In this document: one piece after another, positions 1-8,615 of the stretch
How the letters are laid out: each line of letters begins with the position of its first letter
Position numbering within the stretch: the stretch's first letter is position 1
The notes under the pieces: model-generated
What the model was told of the DNA's origin: nothing
What the model saw: only the letters and a program-made list of their open reading frames with translations
The model's database searches: none
DNA from: Roseovarius amoyensis
GTDB lineage: Bacteria > Pseudomonadota > Alphaproteobacteria > Rhodobacterales > Rhodobacteraceae
Length of the DNA: 64,000 nucleotides
NCBI RefSeq assembly: GCF_003260265.1
Contig: NZ_QITQ01000005.1
Location: forward strand, 1-64,000
Direction of reading: 5' to 3'
Translations under genes and position numbers: made by a program

Positions 1-531
1 ATGCGCAACCTATTGCCGCGCATCGGTTTCATCGACGAAACATCCTTGAAAACGAACATGGCAAAGACCACCGGATGGTCTGAAAAAGGCGCGCGCCTGA
101 TCGACCATGCACCATTCGGCCACTGGAACACCCAGACCTTCATCGCCGCCCTGCGCCACGATCGCCTGGATGCGCCCTGGGTCATCGAGGGCGCGATGAA
201 CCGCGAGTTGTTCGAGCTTTATGTCGAGACCCAGCTCGCTCCGACTCTGCAGCCGGGTGACGTGATCATCCTCGACAACCTGTCATCCCACAAAAGCCCA
301 AGGGCCGCAGAGGCCATGCGTGCCGTCGGGGCATGGTTTCTCTTTCTGCCCCCATACAGCCCCGATCTCAATCCAATCGAAATGGCCTTCGCCAAACTCA
401 AGGCTCTTATCCGGCGAGCCGCCGCGCGGACCTACGATGACCTCTGGCGCGCGGTCGGTCACGTCTGTGATCTCTTCACTGACGAGGAATGCTACAACTT
501 CTTCAAGGCTGCAGGCTATGAAACCGATTAG
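1..531 (+). CDS. IS630-family transposase, C-terminal (catalytic) part
   Basis: DDE transposase of the IS630/Tc1-mariner group, which moves its own element by cut-and-paste at TA targets. The visible 176 residues contain the whole catalytic core: D12 in GFIDETS, D92 in IILDNLSSHK and E127 in PYSPDLNPIEMAF, so the fold looks intact here. The N-terminal helix-turn-helix part is not visible. It lies upstream of the window, or in a separate frame as in two-frame IS630 elements, so base 1 may not be the true start. The stop at 529-531 is followed by about 15 bases before a TA at 545-546 that could be the element edge. The gene sits tail to tail with mscL. Family assignment is firm; completeness is unknown. 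Confidence 0.85.
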   Translation: MRNLLPRIGFIDETSLKTNMAKTTGWSEKGARLIDHAPFGHWNTQTFIAALRHDRLDAPWVIEGAMNRELFELYVETQLAPTLQPGDVIILDNLSSHKSPRAAEAMRAVGAWFLFLPPYSPDLNPIEMAFAKLKALIRRAAARTYDDLWRAVGHVCDLFTDEECYNFFKAAGYETD

Positions 532-546
532 ACGCAACCCGCTCTA
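1..546 (+). mobile_element. IS630-type insertion sequence, right portion
   Basis: Defined by the transposase in it. The left end is outside the window, so the terminal repeat cannot be checked. IS630 elements duplicate a TA dinucleotide; the CTC-TA at 542-546 is a possible right boundary, eight bases before the mscL stop codon. This boundary is a guess. Confidence 0.45.
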
Positions 547-553
547 GGCGCGC

Positions 554-964
554 TTACTTTTTCAGCGCATCTCGGATTTCGACAAGCAGGTCGATCTCGG
601 TCGGTCCCGGCTCGGACGCTGGGGCCTCTTCTTCCTTTTTCTTCATGCTGTTGACGCCCTTGACGAGCAGGAACACCACGAAAGCGATGATCAGGAAGTT
701 CAGCACCGCCATGATGAAGCGCCCATAGGCAAAGACGGCTGCACCGGCCTCTTCCGCCGCGGCGAGGCTGGCGTATTCGCCGCCGTCGAGCACGACGAAC
801 AGGCCGGCGAAATCAAGCCCGCCCATGAACAGGCTGATGATCGGGTTGACGAGATCGGCAACCAGCGAGCCGACGATGGCGGTGAAGGCGGCACCGATGA
901 TGATGCCGACGGCCATATCCATCACGTTGCCGCGGGCTATGAAGGTCTTGAATTCCTGGAACAT
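554..964 (-). CDS. mscL: Large-conductance mechanosensitive channel MscL
   Basis: Inner-membrane pentameric channel that opens under membrane tension and releases solutes during osmotic downshock. The 136-residue protein has the MscL layout: an amphipathic N-terminus [22 protein letters not shown]1 with the glycine-rich [14 protein letters not shown] pore helix, a periplasmic loop of about 35 residues, TM2 around [21 protein letters not shown] and a charged KKKEEE C-terminal helix. Length is normal. I chose the ATG at 964 because the family begins MxxEFKxF and a GAGG lies just upstream; the frame is open further 5', but that sequence is not MscL-like. Its 3' end abuts the IS630 element. Confidence 0.95.
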   Translation of the reverse strand: MFQEFKTFIARGNVMDMAVGIIIGAAFTAIVGSLVADLVNPIISLFMGGLDFAGLFVVLDGGEYASLAAAEEAGAAVFAYGRFIMAVLNFLIIAFVVFLLVKGVNSMKKKEEEAPASEPGPTEIDLLVEIRDALKK

Positions 965-1113
965 GATGTTTGCCTCGACTGTTGGGAGTGAAAATCTGTA
1001 TCGGACATTAAGCATTAATAATCGAGCATCTGGCAAGGGGCTGATTCGAGCACAAGCCACCCTTGTGCCGAAAGCGGCTTGCGGCGATGGCGCGGCTGGT
1101 TAGTCTGCCGGCC

Positions 1114-1500
1114 ATGACCCATCGTTTTGCCGTTCGCGTCTATTACGAAGATACCGACATGGGCGGGATCGTATATTATGCCAATTTCCTGAAATTCATC
1201 GAGCGCGCGCGCAGCGACATGGTGGCGGGGCTCGGGCTGGACCAGAACGAGATGCTGGATGAGGGGGTGGCATTTGCCGTGCGTCGGATCGAGGCGGATT
1301 ACCTGCGCCCGGCGCGGTTCGCCGACGAACTGGAGGTATCTACGCAGATCGTGTCGGCCACGGGGGCGCGGCTGGTGCTTGACCAGCGGGTTCTGCGCGG
1401 CGACGAAACTCTGTTCGCCGCGCAGGTGACAATTGCGGCCATATCGGCCGGGGGTCGGCCGGTGCGCCTGCCCGATGCATTGCGTGCGGGCCAGGGCTGA
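1114..1500 (+). CDS. ybgC: YbgC-type acyl-CoA thioesterase of the Tol-Pal group
   Basis: Hotdog-fold thioesterase of the YbgC/4-hydroxybenzoyl-CoA thioesterase family. It hydrolyses short acyl-CoA esters and is usually the first gene of the ybgC-tolQRAB cluster. The diagnostic motif RVYYEDTDMGGIVYYANFLKF is present near the N-terminus, with the catalytic Asp in YEDTD. The frame is open from 1063 with ATGs at 1063, 1087 and 1114; I prefer 1114 because homology starts at MTHRFAVRVYYEDTD. It runs divergently from mscL. It is followed by a convergent peroxiredoxin and IS material instead of tolQ, so any tol genes must lie elsewhere or were separated by insertion. Confidence 0.88.
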   Translation: MTHRFAVRVYYEDTDMGGIVYYANFLKFIERARSDMVAGLGLDQNEMLDEGVAFAVRRIEADYLRPARFADELEVSTQIVSATGARLVLDQRVLRGDETLFAAQVTIAAISAGGRPVRLPDALRAGQG

Positions 1501-1512
1501 GGGGCGGCGAGA

Positions 1513-2298
1513 TCAGGTTTCGATCAGATCGCCGTCAATTTCATAGATCAGATCATTGGCCGGATCGCTGGTTGGTTCATCTTCTGGGCCCCGGGGGCTG
1601 ACGACGCGCAGATAGGGGGTCAGCCGTACCGAGGCGTTCCCGAATTCTGCAATCACCTCTTTTTCGGGGCGATTGTCGACAATGACCACCATATCGCCGC
1701 CGTACCAGTCGGCAGGTGTGGCTGCGCCGGTTTCGCTACGCACTTGCAGGGCCTTGACGATGCGCAGGATTTCCTCGGTGTTGCGACCGACGTACAGAGG
1801 GTATTCCTGGATCAGTCCAATACGGTGGGCCGGGTCGATGATGAAGCTCTTGCGAATACTGCGGTCCGTCGCCTGCTTTTCATGCATCATCCCGAACAGC
1901 TTGGATAGCTGGTGCCCCGGGTCGTACGCGCAAGGGAAATGTATGGGGGTCTTGAAAACCGCCTCGATCTCGTCATGCCAGGCGAGCTGATCTGTGATGG
2001 TTGCCCCTGTCAGGGACAGGTGCTTGACGTTGTTGGCTTCCCACGCATCGGCACAGCTCGCGATTGAAACCACCTCGGTTGTGCAGACGGGGGTCCCTGC
2101 GTGGGGGGTGCTGAACAGATGCACCCAGCTGCCCTCGGCCCAATCCCAGAAGCGCAATACGCCCTGGGTTGTTTCGATGGTAAAGTCAGGGACTATATCG
2201 CCGATCTGCGGCAGCCACTTCACAGTGCGCCTGAGGCTGGTCGGCAGCTTGATAATTTCGTTATGTGCCCCGCGAGGAGAGAAAAACTGGATTGCCAT
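1513..2298 (-). CDS. 1-Cys type peroxiredoxin (AhpC/TSA family)
   Basis: Thiol peroxidase reducing hydrogen peroxide and organic hydroperoxides in the cytoplasm. The 261-residue protein has the peroxidatic motif STPHAGTPVCTTE with catalytic C72, matching PxxxTxxC. The second half, including FIIDPAHRIGLIQEYPLYVGRNTEEILR, is the Prx6-type extension. There is no obvious resolving Cys at the usual 2-Cys C-terminal place. The N-terminal 30 residues (MAIQFFSPRGAHNEIIKLPTS) are longer than usual. It stands alone between ybgC and the IS256 element, and its upstream bases are unusually AT-rich, which suggests it arrived with the mobile material. Confidence 0.87.
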   Translation of the reverse strand: MAIQFFSPRGAHNEIIKLPTSLRRTVKWLPQIGDIVPDFTIETTQGVLRFWDWAEGSWVHLFSTPHAGTPVCTTEVVSIASCADAWEANNVKHLSLTGATITDQLAWHDEIEAVFKTPIHFPCAYDPGHQLSKLFGMMHEKQATDRSIRKSFIIDPAHRIGLIQEYPLYVGRNTEEILRIVKALQVRSETGAATPADWYGGDMVVIVDNRPEKEVIAEFGNASVRLTPYLRVVSPRGPEDEPTSDPANDLIYEIDGDLIET

Positions 2299-2464
2299 TT
2301 GCCTGTCTCGTTGGTGCTATCGTTGGTTGTATCGCTTTTTTTGCCCTGCTAAATACTCTTCCATAGATTGTAGCGGATTGTGTTGAAACTTGGGCTGGCA
2401 TGTACAAAGATCTGTCTGAATAAGTGCATTATATACGATTACGGTCGTCCGCATCTGGGTGGTA

Positions 2465-2485
2465 GTGCCCCGATGAGTGGTGTAG
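2465..2485. repeat. Left terminal inverted repeat of the IS256-type element
   Basis: Begins GTGCCCCG and ends GTGGTGTAG. It pairs with the reverse complement of 3457-3477, which begins GTGTCCCG and ends GTGGTGTAG. It lies 42 bases beyond the transposase stop. Confidence 0.65.
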
Positions 2486-2527
2486 GAACTGGGGTCCACC
2501 TGCTTCTTCATAGCTGGTGTTGCTCGT

Positions 2528-3373
2528 TCACTGTGCGGCGATCATCGTCGCCGCATCGGTATCGTTGCACATGGCGGTCAGCTTTTCCACTGGCATGTAA
2601 CGGCGCGAGACGGCCCATTCGTCGTTCTGCTCCAGCATGAGCGCGCCGACCAGCCGGATGACGGCTTCGCGATTGGGGAAGATCCCGACCACGTTGGTGC
2701 GCCGCTTGATCTCCTTGTTCACGCGCTCGAGCGGGTTGGTGCTGTGCAGATTCGAGCGCAGGCTCTCGTCGAAGGCCATGTAGGCCAGTACGTCATGCTC
2801 GGCCTCGTCCATGAGCTGGGCGACGTCGCGGAACCGGTCGCGCAGGCTGTCGGCGACCTCGCGCCAGCGGGCATGGGCCTGGTCGCGGTCGGTCTCGGCG
2901 AAGACGGTCTTCACCACGGCACTGACCACGGGTTTGTGGGTCTTGCCCACGCGGGCCAGGAGGTTGCGCTGGAAATGCACGCGGCAGCGTTGCCAGCCTG
3001 CGCCGAGGACCTTGCGCGCGGCGGCCTTCAGCCCCTCATGCGCATCGCTGATCACCAGCTGCACGCCACGCAGGCCACGCCGCGGCTCCAGGAACGTGGG
3101 GAAATAGCTGCCCTTGCGCAGCTTCGGGATGTTCAGCCCGATGGTCCCCGCTCGGGTATCCCACCGCCGCGGCCGGTATCCGTTGCGCTGGTTCTCCCGG
3201 TCCGGGCTGCGCTCGCCGTGTCCCGCACCGCAGACGGTGGCCACCTCGATGTCCATCAGCCGCTGCGCGGCACCTCGGACCAGTTCCCGCAGGAAATCCG
3301 CATCATCGCTCCTGGCGATCACGCCCGGAAGGTCGATCATGGTCCCGGTCATCGTGCTCTCCTTCGTTGTCAT
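2528..3373 (-). pseudogene. IS256-family transposase with internal in-frame deletion
   Basis: The 281-residue frame begins and ends like a complete IS256 (mutator-type) transposase: the N-terminal region ends NIPKLRKGSYFPTFLEPRR, and the C-terminal half runs from VQLVISDAHEGLKAAARKVL through CRVHFQRNLL to LHSTNPLERVNKEIKRRTNVVGIFPN. From memory the family is about 400 residues, with roughly 120 residues between FLEPRR and GLRGV that carry the first catalytic Asp (in a DATYxK-like motif). Here FLEPRR runs straight into GLRGVQLV, so that segment and one of the three DDE acids are absent while the frame is kept. The second Asp (VISDAHEG) and the Glu (NPLERVNKEIK) remain. It is almost certainly inactive. 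Confidence 0.85.
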
Positions 3374-3456
3374 CGGTCGTTGAACAACCTCAGACTACGA
3401 AGATGCGCGGTGGCCACCAGCCCCGGCGCGCCCAGAAGCGCGAGGCCAATCGTGAG

Positions 3457-3477
3457 CTACACCACGATACGGGACAC
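3457..3477. repeat. Right terminal inverted repeat of the IS256-type element
   Basis: Reads CTACACCACGATACGGGACAC with its outer edge at 3477; it is the partner of 2465-2485. It lies 83 bases upstream of the transposase start. Confidence 0.65.
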
Positions 3478-3899
3478 CATCGAAGGGCGCCGGGTTGGAG
3501 CCGAAGATCTGGGCGAGTGGATAAATTCCCAAGGTAAGACAAGTCCGCTCGGTCTTGCCAAACATTTCATGAGTTAGGTGTAGCTCGTGGTTGAGCCGGT
3601 GCTCTTATTCGGGCAAGGGAATGGGTCAGAACTGACCATTTTCGGCTCAGAATCTCTGAATTTCTTGCGGACATGATCCTTGCCACCTGGCGGTTTCGTA
3701 GCCTTGCAGGCGTCGCTCAGGAGGAGAGCCAATTCAGGCAGAAGCTTGCTTCGTTCACCTTGCCATGCCGCTATAGCATCACGTCGAACGTGTTCGGGAA
3801 ATGCGCGTAACTGCGCGAGGCGCACCTGTCATTGTGCTTCCTAGCTGGAAATTGCTGCTCTGAAAGTGCATCATCCAGCCCATATCTGACTGGTTTGAT
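3478..3899. other. Gene-poor stretch between the IS256 element and tRNA-Gly
   Basis: The 422 bases hold no convincing gene. The only open frame of note is a short one at 3574-3825. A GGTGTAGCTC string at 3575-3584 repeats the inner part of the IS256 right end and may be a decayed second end, but this rests on ten bases. No terminator, promoter or direct repeat was evident. Confidence 0.5.
3574..3825 (-). CDS. Short hypothetical frame, possibly a gene remnant
   Basis: An 83-residue frame starting MRLAQLRAFPEHVRRDAIAAWQ. The first 45 residues, alternating hydrophobic and charged, look helical and could be the N-terminus of a real protein. The tail from about residue 60 (KMVSSDPFPCPNKSTGSTTSYT) is low-complexity and looks like read-through into unrelated sequence. 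I recognise no family. It lies between IS material and a tRNA, which fits a truncated gene. It could also be a chance frame. Confidence 0.25.
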   Translation of the reverse strand: MRLAQLRAFPEHVRRDAIAAWQGERSKLLPELALLLSDACKATKPPGGKDHVRKKFRDSEPKMVSSDPFPCPNKSTGSTTSYT

Positions 3900-3974
3900 T
3901 GGAGCGGGCGATGAGATTCGAACTCACGACCCTCACCTTGGCAAGGTGATGCTCTACCCCTGAGCTACGCCCGC
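3900..3974 (-). tRNA. tRNA-Gly (anticodon GCC)
   Basis: The reverse complement folds as a standard cloverleaf. The acceptor stem GCGGGCG (5' end at 3974) pairs with CGCCCGC. The D-arm contains GCTCAGGGGTAGAGC, the anticodon loop is TTGCCAA with anticodon GCC, and the T-loop is GTTCGAATC. The U discriminator and the CCA end are encoded (3903-3900). It reads glycine GGC/GGU codons. It stands alone between IS debris and a metallophosphoesterase gene. Confidence 0.97.
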
Positions 3975-4074
3975 TTCCTTGGGTGAGAGGCAGATATAAA
4001 GTCTCGCGCGGCGCTGCAAGCCCCAATTTCGACCTGCCCGCAATTTTGTGCCGTTTGGGCCCCTGAAGCCGGGG

Positions 4075-4845
4075 TCAGGGCACGTCCTGGGTATGCACGA
4101 TCACGCCATCGTCGGTCAGCAACACAATGCCATAGGCGCCGGGTTCGTCCACCGACAGGCTGTGACCGGTATCGTTCAGAATCATCGGCATCTGGTGGCA
4201 GGGGCTTTTCAGAATGGCGGTTGGAATGCCGCCGGCACTGCCGAAGATGGTGCGATGCACATGCCCGGCGACGATCTGGCGCAGCTGGGTATGGCGGGAA
4301 AGGCGCGCGATCAGTTCGTCGCGGTTGGTCAGGCCGATACGGTCCATGCCGGAAAACCCCGTCACGATGGGCGGATGGTGCAGGAACAGCACCGTCGGCG
4401 CGTCCGGCGCGGCGTCAAGCGCATCATCGAGCCAGTCAAGCCGCGCGGCGCAAAGGCGGCCGCTATGGACGATCTCAGCCTCTTCGTCGGCGGTGTCGAG
4501 CAGGATCAGCCGATGATTGCCCGCCTCATGCACGCTTTGGACAAAACCGGCGGGATCGACCGGAACATCGCCAAAGGCGGCGCGAAAGGCCGCGCGCCGG
4601 TCATGGTTGCCCAGCGTCATTGCCACGGGAACCGGGCAATCGGCAAGGGCCGTGTGCAGGCGGCTGTATTCGGCGGCGGCGCCGGTGTGGGTCAGGTCGC
4701 CGGTGATGACGATGCGCGCCGCGTCGGGGTGATGGGCCAGCGCGTGATCCAGGCAGCGGCCGAAGCGTTCCAGCGGGTCGAGGCCGATGATGGTCTCGCC
4801 CGGCGCGGTGATGTGAATGTCGGTAAAGACGAGAAGTTTGTGCAT
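4075..4845 (-). CDS. Calcineurin-like metallophosphoesterase (cyclic-nucleotide phosphodiesterase type)
   Basis: Cytoplasmic dinuclear-metal phosphodiesterase of the class III group (CpdA / glycerophosphodiesterase GpdQ-like). All metal-site motifs are in order: TDIH (D9, H11), GDLTH (D50), GNHD (N80, H81), LHHPP (H156-H157) and GHVH (H195, H197). The 256-residue length fits a single-domain enzyme, and there is no signal peptide or membrane segment. Likely substrates are cAMP or glycerophosphodiesters; the sequence alone does not decide. It is monocistronic as far as visible, with the perfect palindrome at 4971-5033 upstream of it. Confidence 0.87.
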   Translation of the reverse strand: MHKLLVFTDIHITAPGETIIGLDPLERFGRCLDHALAHHPDAARIVITGDLTHTGAAAEYSRLHTALADCPVPVAMTLGNHDRRAAFRAAFGDVPVDPAGFVQSVHEAGNHRLILLDTADEEAEIVHSGRLCAARLDWLDDALDAAPDAPTVLFLHHPPIVTGFSGMDRIGLTNRDELIARLSRHTQLRQIVAGHVHRTIFGSAGGIPTAILKSPCHQMPMILNDTGHSLSVDEPGAYGIVLLTDDGVIVHTQDVP

Positions 4846-4970
4846 GCGCCCAGCCCCCGGGGTTTTCCCGGGCAGAGCCTGCGGGGATTCGCGGCGAGGG
4901 GAAAGTGACGAATGATTGAATTCGGTCGCCGCTGGACATTCTTCGCGGCGGTGCCGCTTGCGGCCGCCCC

Positions 4971-5033
4971 GCCCCGGGCTTGACCCGGGGCCCCACTCGG
5001 CCTGAACGAGAGGCCCCGGGTCAAGCCCGGGGC
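4971..5033. repeat. Long intergenic palindrome, copy 1
   Basis: A perfect 22-base inverted repeat (arms 4971-4992 and 5012-5033, loop 19 bases). The left arm starts GCCCCGGGCTTGACCCGG. It lies between the pyc 3' end and the phosphodiesterase 5' end. A related, less perfect copy lies at 16542-16593. It could act as a REP-like element or a bidirectional transcription barrier; there is no T-run. Confidence 0.8.
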
Positions 5034-5053
5034 GAGAGGTGACAGAGCGCGCC

Positions 5054-8000
5054 CTATTCCAGTTCGATCATCAGATCCTTGGCGTCGATCTGGCCGCCGG
5101 GCTGGACATGCACGGCCTTTACGGTGGCGGCGCGTTCGGCATAGATGCCGGTTTCCATCTTCATCGCCTCGATGGTCAGCAGGGCATCGCCCTCGCGTAC
5201 CTTCTGGCCGACCTGGACCGAGACGCTGGCCACCACGCCCGGCATCGGTGCGCCAATGTGGCAGGGGTTGCCCGGCTCGGCCTTGGGGCGCTGGGCGGCC
5301 TGCGACTTGACCTTGCGGTCGGGCACGCGGATCACGCGCGGCTGACCGTTCAGTTCAAAGAACACGCGCACGTCGCCCTTGTCGTCGGTTTCGCCCAGCG
5401 TCAGCAGCAGGATTTCCAGCGTTTTGCCCGGGTCGATCTCGACGCTGATCTCTTCGCCCGGCTCCATCCCGTAAAAGAAGGTCCTTGTCGGCAGGGTGCG
5501 CACCGGCCCGTATTGGCGGTGGCGGCCCATGTAGTCGAGAAAGACCTTGGGATACATGAGATACCCGTTGAGGTCCTCGTTATCGACGGCCTTGCCCTCC
5601 AGCTCTTCCAACAGCCTGGTGCGCGTCGCCTCCAGGTCGACCGCTGGCAGGTGCCGGCCGGGGCGTTCAACGTTGGGCGTCTCGCCCTTCAGAACCTTGT
5701 TCACGATCGCCTGCGGAAAGCCGCCCGGCGGCTGGCCCAGGTTGCCGCGCATCATGTCGACGACCGAATCGGGGAATGCCACCTCGGTATCGGGGTCTTC
5801 GACCTGTTCGCGTGTCAGGCCTTGGGTGACCATCATCAGCGCCATGTCGCCCACCACCTTGGAGGACGGCGTGACCTTGACGATATCGCCGAACATGGCG
5901 TTGACGTCGGCATAGGCCTGGGCGATTTCGGGCCATTTTTCCTCCAGCCCCATGCTGCGCGCCTGCGCCTTGAGGTTGGTGAACTGCCCGCCTGGCATCT
6001 CGTGCAGATAGACCTCTGACGCCGGGGCCTGCAGCCCCGACTCGAACGCCGCGTATTGCGTGCGCACCTGTTCCCAATAGCGCGAAATCTCGCGGATACG
6101 GCCGATGTTCAGCCCGGTGTCGCGCTCGGTGTGGGCCAGCGCCTCGACGATCGAGCCAAGGCAGGGCTGCGAGGTGCCACCCGACAGCGCATCCATCGCC
6201 GCGTCGACGGCATCGACCCCGGCATCCGCCGCGGCCAGGACGCTGGCCCCGGCAATGCCGCTGGTGTCGTGGGTGTGGAAATGCACCGGGATCGTCAGCT
6301 CGTCCTTCAGCGCCTTGACCAGTGCCCGCGCGGCAGCGGGTTTCAGCAGGCCCGCCATGTCCTTGAGGCCGAGAATATGCGCGCCGGCGGCCTCCAGTTC
6401 CCTGGCCATCGAGACATAGTATTTCAGGTCGTACTTGGCGCGGTCGGGGTCGAGGATGTCGCCAGTATAACAGATCGTGCCCTCGCAGATCTTGCCGGTG
6501 TCCAGCACCGCGTCCATGGCGACGCGCATGTTTTCCACCCAGTTGAGGCTGTCGAAGACGCGGAAGACATCGACCCCGGTCTCGGCCGCCTGGCGGACGA
6601 ATTCCTGCACCACGTTGTCGGGGTAGTTGGTATAGCCCACCCCGTTCGACGCCCTGAGCAGCATCTGCGTCAGCAGGTTCGGCATTGCCTCGCGCAGCTG
6701 ACGCAGGCGTTGCCAGGGGCATTCCTGCAAAAAGCGATAGGCCACGTCGAATGTGGCGCCGCCCCAGCATTCGACGCTGAACAGCTTTGGCAGGTTGTGG
6801 GCATAGGCCGGCGCAACCCGGATCATGTCGGCCGACCGCATCCGCGTGGCCAGCAGGCTTTGATGGCCGTCGCGCATGGTGGTGTCGGTCAGCAGAAGCC
6901 GCTTTTGAGCCAGCATCCAATCGGCCACGGCGTTGGGGCCCTGGTCCTGCAACAGCGTCCTGGTGCCCGGCGCGGGCGCGTCGGCGGCCAGTTTTGGCGG
7001 CTTGGGCACCGGGGCGTCGGCGGGCGGGCGGGGCCGCCCCTGGGTTTCGGGGTGCCCGTTCACGGTGATGTCGGCGATGTAGGTCAGCACCTTGGTGCCG
7101 CGGTCGCGCCGGCGTGCGAACTGGAACAGCTCGGGCGTCTCGTCGATGAACTTGGTGGTATAGGCGTTGGCGCGGAATGTCGGGTGCTTGAGCAGGTTTT
7201 CGACGAAAGCGATGTTGGTCGACACGCCGCGGATGCGGAATTCGCGCAGGGCGCGGTCCATCCGTGCGATGGCCTGTTCGGGTGTCGGCGCCCTGGCGGT
7301 GACCTTGGTCAGCAGGCTGTCGTAATGGCGCGTGATTACCCCGCCGGCATAGGCGGTGCCGCCGTCCAGGCGAATGCCCATGCCGGTGGCGCTGCGATAG
7401 GCGGTGATACGGCCGTAATCGGGGATGAAATTGTTCTGCGGGTCCTCGGTCGTGATCCGGGTCTGCAGGGCGTGGCCGTGCAAGGTGATCTCGTCCTGCG
7501 TTTTCTTGCCGGTGGCCTCGGCCAGGGTCTTGCCCTCGGCGATCAGGATCTGGGCCTGCACGATGTCGACGCCGGTCACCTCTTCGGTGACGGTGTGCTC
7601 GACCTGGACGCGCGGATTGACCTCGATGAAATAGAACTGGCTGCTGTCCATATCCATCAGGAATTCGACAGTGCCGGCGCATTCATAGTTGACGTGCTTG
7701 CATATCTTGTAGCCGAGTTCGCAAATCTCGGCGCGCTGCAACTCGGTCAGATAGGGCGCGGGCGCGCGCTCGACCACCTTCTGGTTACGCCGCTGGACCG
7801 AGCAGTCGCGCTCATACAGGTGATAGAGGTTTTCGTGCTTGTCGCCCAGGATCTGCACCTCGACATGGCGAGCGCGGGTGATCATCTTTTCAAGATATCC
7901 CTCGCCGTTGCCAAAGGCTGCCACGGCCTCGCGCCGGCCCTCCAGTACCTTTTCCTCCAGCTCGTCGGGGTCCATGACCGGGCGCATGCCGCGCCCGCCG

Positions 8001-8497
8001 CCGCCCCAGGACGCCTTGAGCATCATCGGATAGCCGATCTCGGCGGCCTGCTTGCGGATCAGGTCCATGTCGTCGCCCAGCACCTCGGTGGCGGGGATGA
8101 CGGGCACGCCGGCCTCGATTGCCACGCGCCGGGCGCTGGCCTTGTCGCCGAGGGCGCGCATGGTCTCCGCGCGCGGGCCGATAAAGGCGATGCCGGCCGC
8201 GTCGCAGGCGTCGACGAAATCGGGGTTTTCGCTCAGCAGTCCATAGCCGGGGTGGATGGCGTCAGCGCCCGATGCCTTGGCCACGCGGATGATCTCTTCA
8301 ATCGAAAGATATGCCGCGACCGGGCCCATGCCCTCGCCGATGCGATAGGCCTCGTCGGCCTTGAACCGGTGCAGGCTGAGCTTGTCCTCTTCGGCAAAGA
8401 CCGCGACCGTGCGCTTGCCCAACTCGTTGGCCGCGCGCAGAATGCGAATGGCAATCTCGCCACGGTTGGCGATCAGGATCTTCTGAAACTCGGCCAT
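5054..8497 (-). CDS. pyc: Pyruvate carboxylase
   Basis: Biotin enzyme carboxylating pyruvate to oxaloacetate at the cost of ATP, the main anaplerotic reaction in many roseobacters. The 1147 residues have the single-chain order. Biotin carboxylase comes first (about 1-460), with ILIANRGEIAIRI, the ATP-grasp glycine loop KASWGGGGRGMR and EVNPRVQVEHTVTEE. The carboxyltransferase (about 540-830) opens LLTDTTMRDGHQSL. The biotin carrier domain ends the protein with EAMKMET, biotinylated at K1113. The length equals the family norm. I start at the ATG at 8497, behind GGGGAGAGG, because the extra upstream codons are not Pyc-like. It is probably transcribed alone. Confidence 0.97.
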   Translation of the reverse strand: MAEFQKILIANRGEIAIRILRAANELGKRTVAVFAEEDKLSLHRFKADEAYRIGEGMGPVAAYLSIEEIIRVAKASGADAIHPGYGLLSENPDFVDACDAAGIAFIGPRAETMRALGDKASARRVAIEAGVPVIPATEVLGDDMDLIRKQAAEIGYPMMLKASWGGGGRGMRPVMDPDELEEKVLEGRREAVAAFGNGEGYLEKMITRARHVEVQILGDKHENLYHLYERDCSVQRRNQKVVERAPAPYLTELQRAEICELGYKICKHVNYECAGTVEFLMDMDSSQFYFIEVNPRVQVEHTVTEEVTGVDIVQAQILIAEGKTLAEATGKKTQDEITLHGHALQTRITTEDPQNNFIPDYGRITAYRSATGMGIRLDGGTAYAGGVITRHYDSLLTKVTARAPTPEQAIARMDRALREFRIRGVSTNIAFVENLLKHPTFRANAYTTKFIDETPELFQFARRRDRGTKVLTYIADITVNGHPETQGRPRPPADAPVPKPPKLAADAPAPGTRTLLQDQGPNAVADWMLAQKRLLLTDTTMRDGHQSLLATRMRSADMIRVAPAYAHNLPKLFSVECWGGATFDVAYRFLQECPWQRLRQLREAMPNLLTQMLLRASNGVGYTNYPDNVVQEFVRQAAETGVDVFRVFDSLNWVENMRVAMDAVLDTGKICEGTICYTGDILDPDRAKYDLKYYVSMARELEAAGAHILGLKDMAGLLKPAAARALVKALKDELTIPVHFHTHDTSGIAGASVLAAADAGVDAVDAAMDALSGGTSQPCLGSIVEALAHTERDTGLNIGRIREISRYWEQVRTQYAAFESGLQAPASEVYLHEMPGGQFTNLKAQARSMGLEEKWPEIAQAYADVNAMFGDIVKVTPSSKVVGDMALMMVTQGLTREQVEDPDTEVAFPDSVVDMMRGNLGQPPGGFPQAIVNKVLKGETPNVERPGRHLPAVDLEATRTRLLEELEGKAVDNEDLNGYLMYPKVFLDYMGRHRQYGPVRTLPTRTFFYGMEPGEEISVEIDPGKTLEILLLTLGETDDKGDVRVFFELNGQPRVIRVPDRKVKSQAAQRPKAEPGNPCHIGAPMPGVVASVSVQVGQKVREGDALLTIEAMKMETGIYAERAATVKAVHVQPGGQIDAKDLMIELE

Positions 8498-8615
8498 GCC
8501 CTCTCCCCGGAAACTGCAGCAAGATGCGTCGATGCCGCAGTGCGGCGTACCTGCCTTGTAAGATTTGTGAAAGCTTTTCGCAATCCGGCATTCTGAGTAC
8601 TGAAAACGGTGGGCC

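Larger units (their letters stand above)
2465..3477 (-). mobile_element. IS256-type insertion sequence, defective
   Basis: About 1.0 kb, bounded by imperfect terminal inverted repeats (2465-2485 and 3457-3477, 16 of 21 positions matching) that flank a single IS256-type transposase frame on the minus strand. I see no convincing 8-9 bp target duplication outside the repeats. Complete IS256 elements are about 1.3-1.4 kb; the missing length fits the internal deletion in the transposase. Confidence 0.72.

Noticed and set aside
3570..3600. Possible second IS256-type end
   Set aside because: Only GGTGTAGCTC plus scattered matches to the inner part of the right repeat; no partner repeat or transposase remains.
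4048..4908. 286-codon plus-strand frame opposite the metallophosphoesterase
   Set aside because: The minus-strand frame has a complete set of metal-binding motifs; the plus-strand frame has none.
6056..8596. 846-codon plus-strand frame opposite pyruvate carboxylase
   Set aside because: Shadow of pyc with no domain or plausible start signal.
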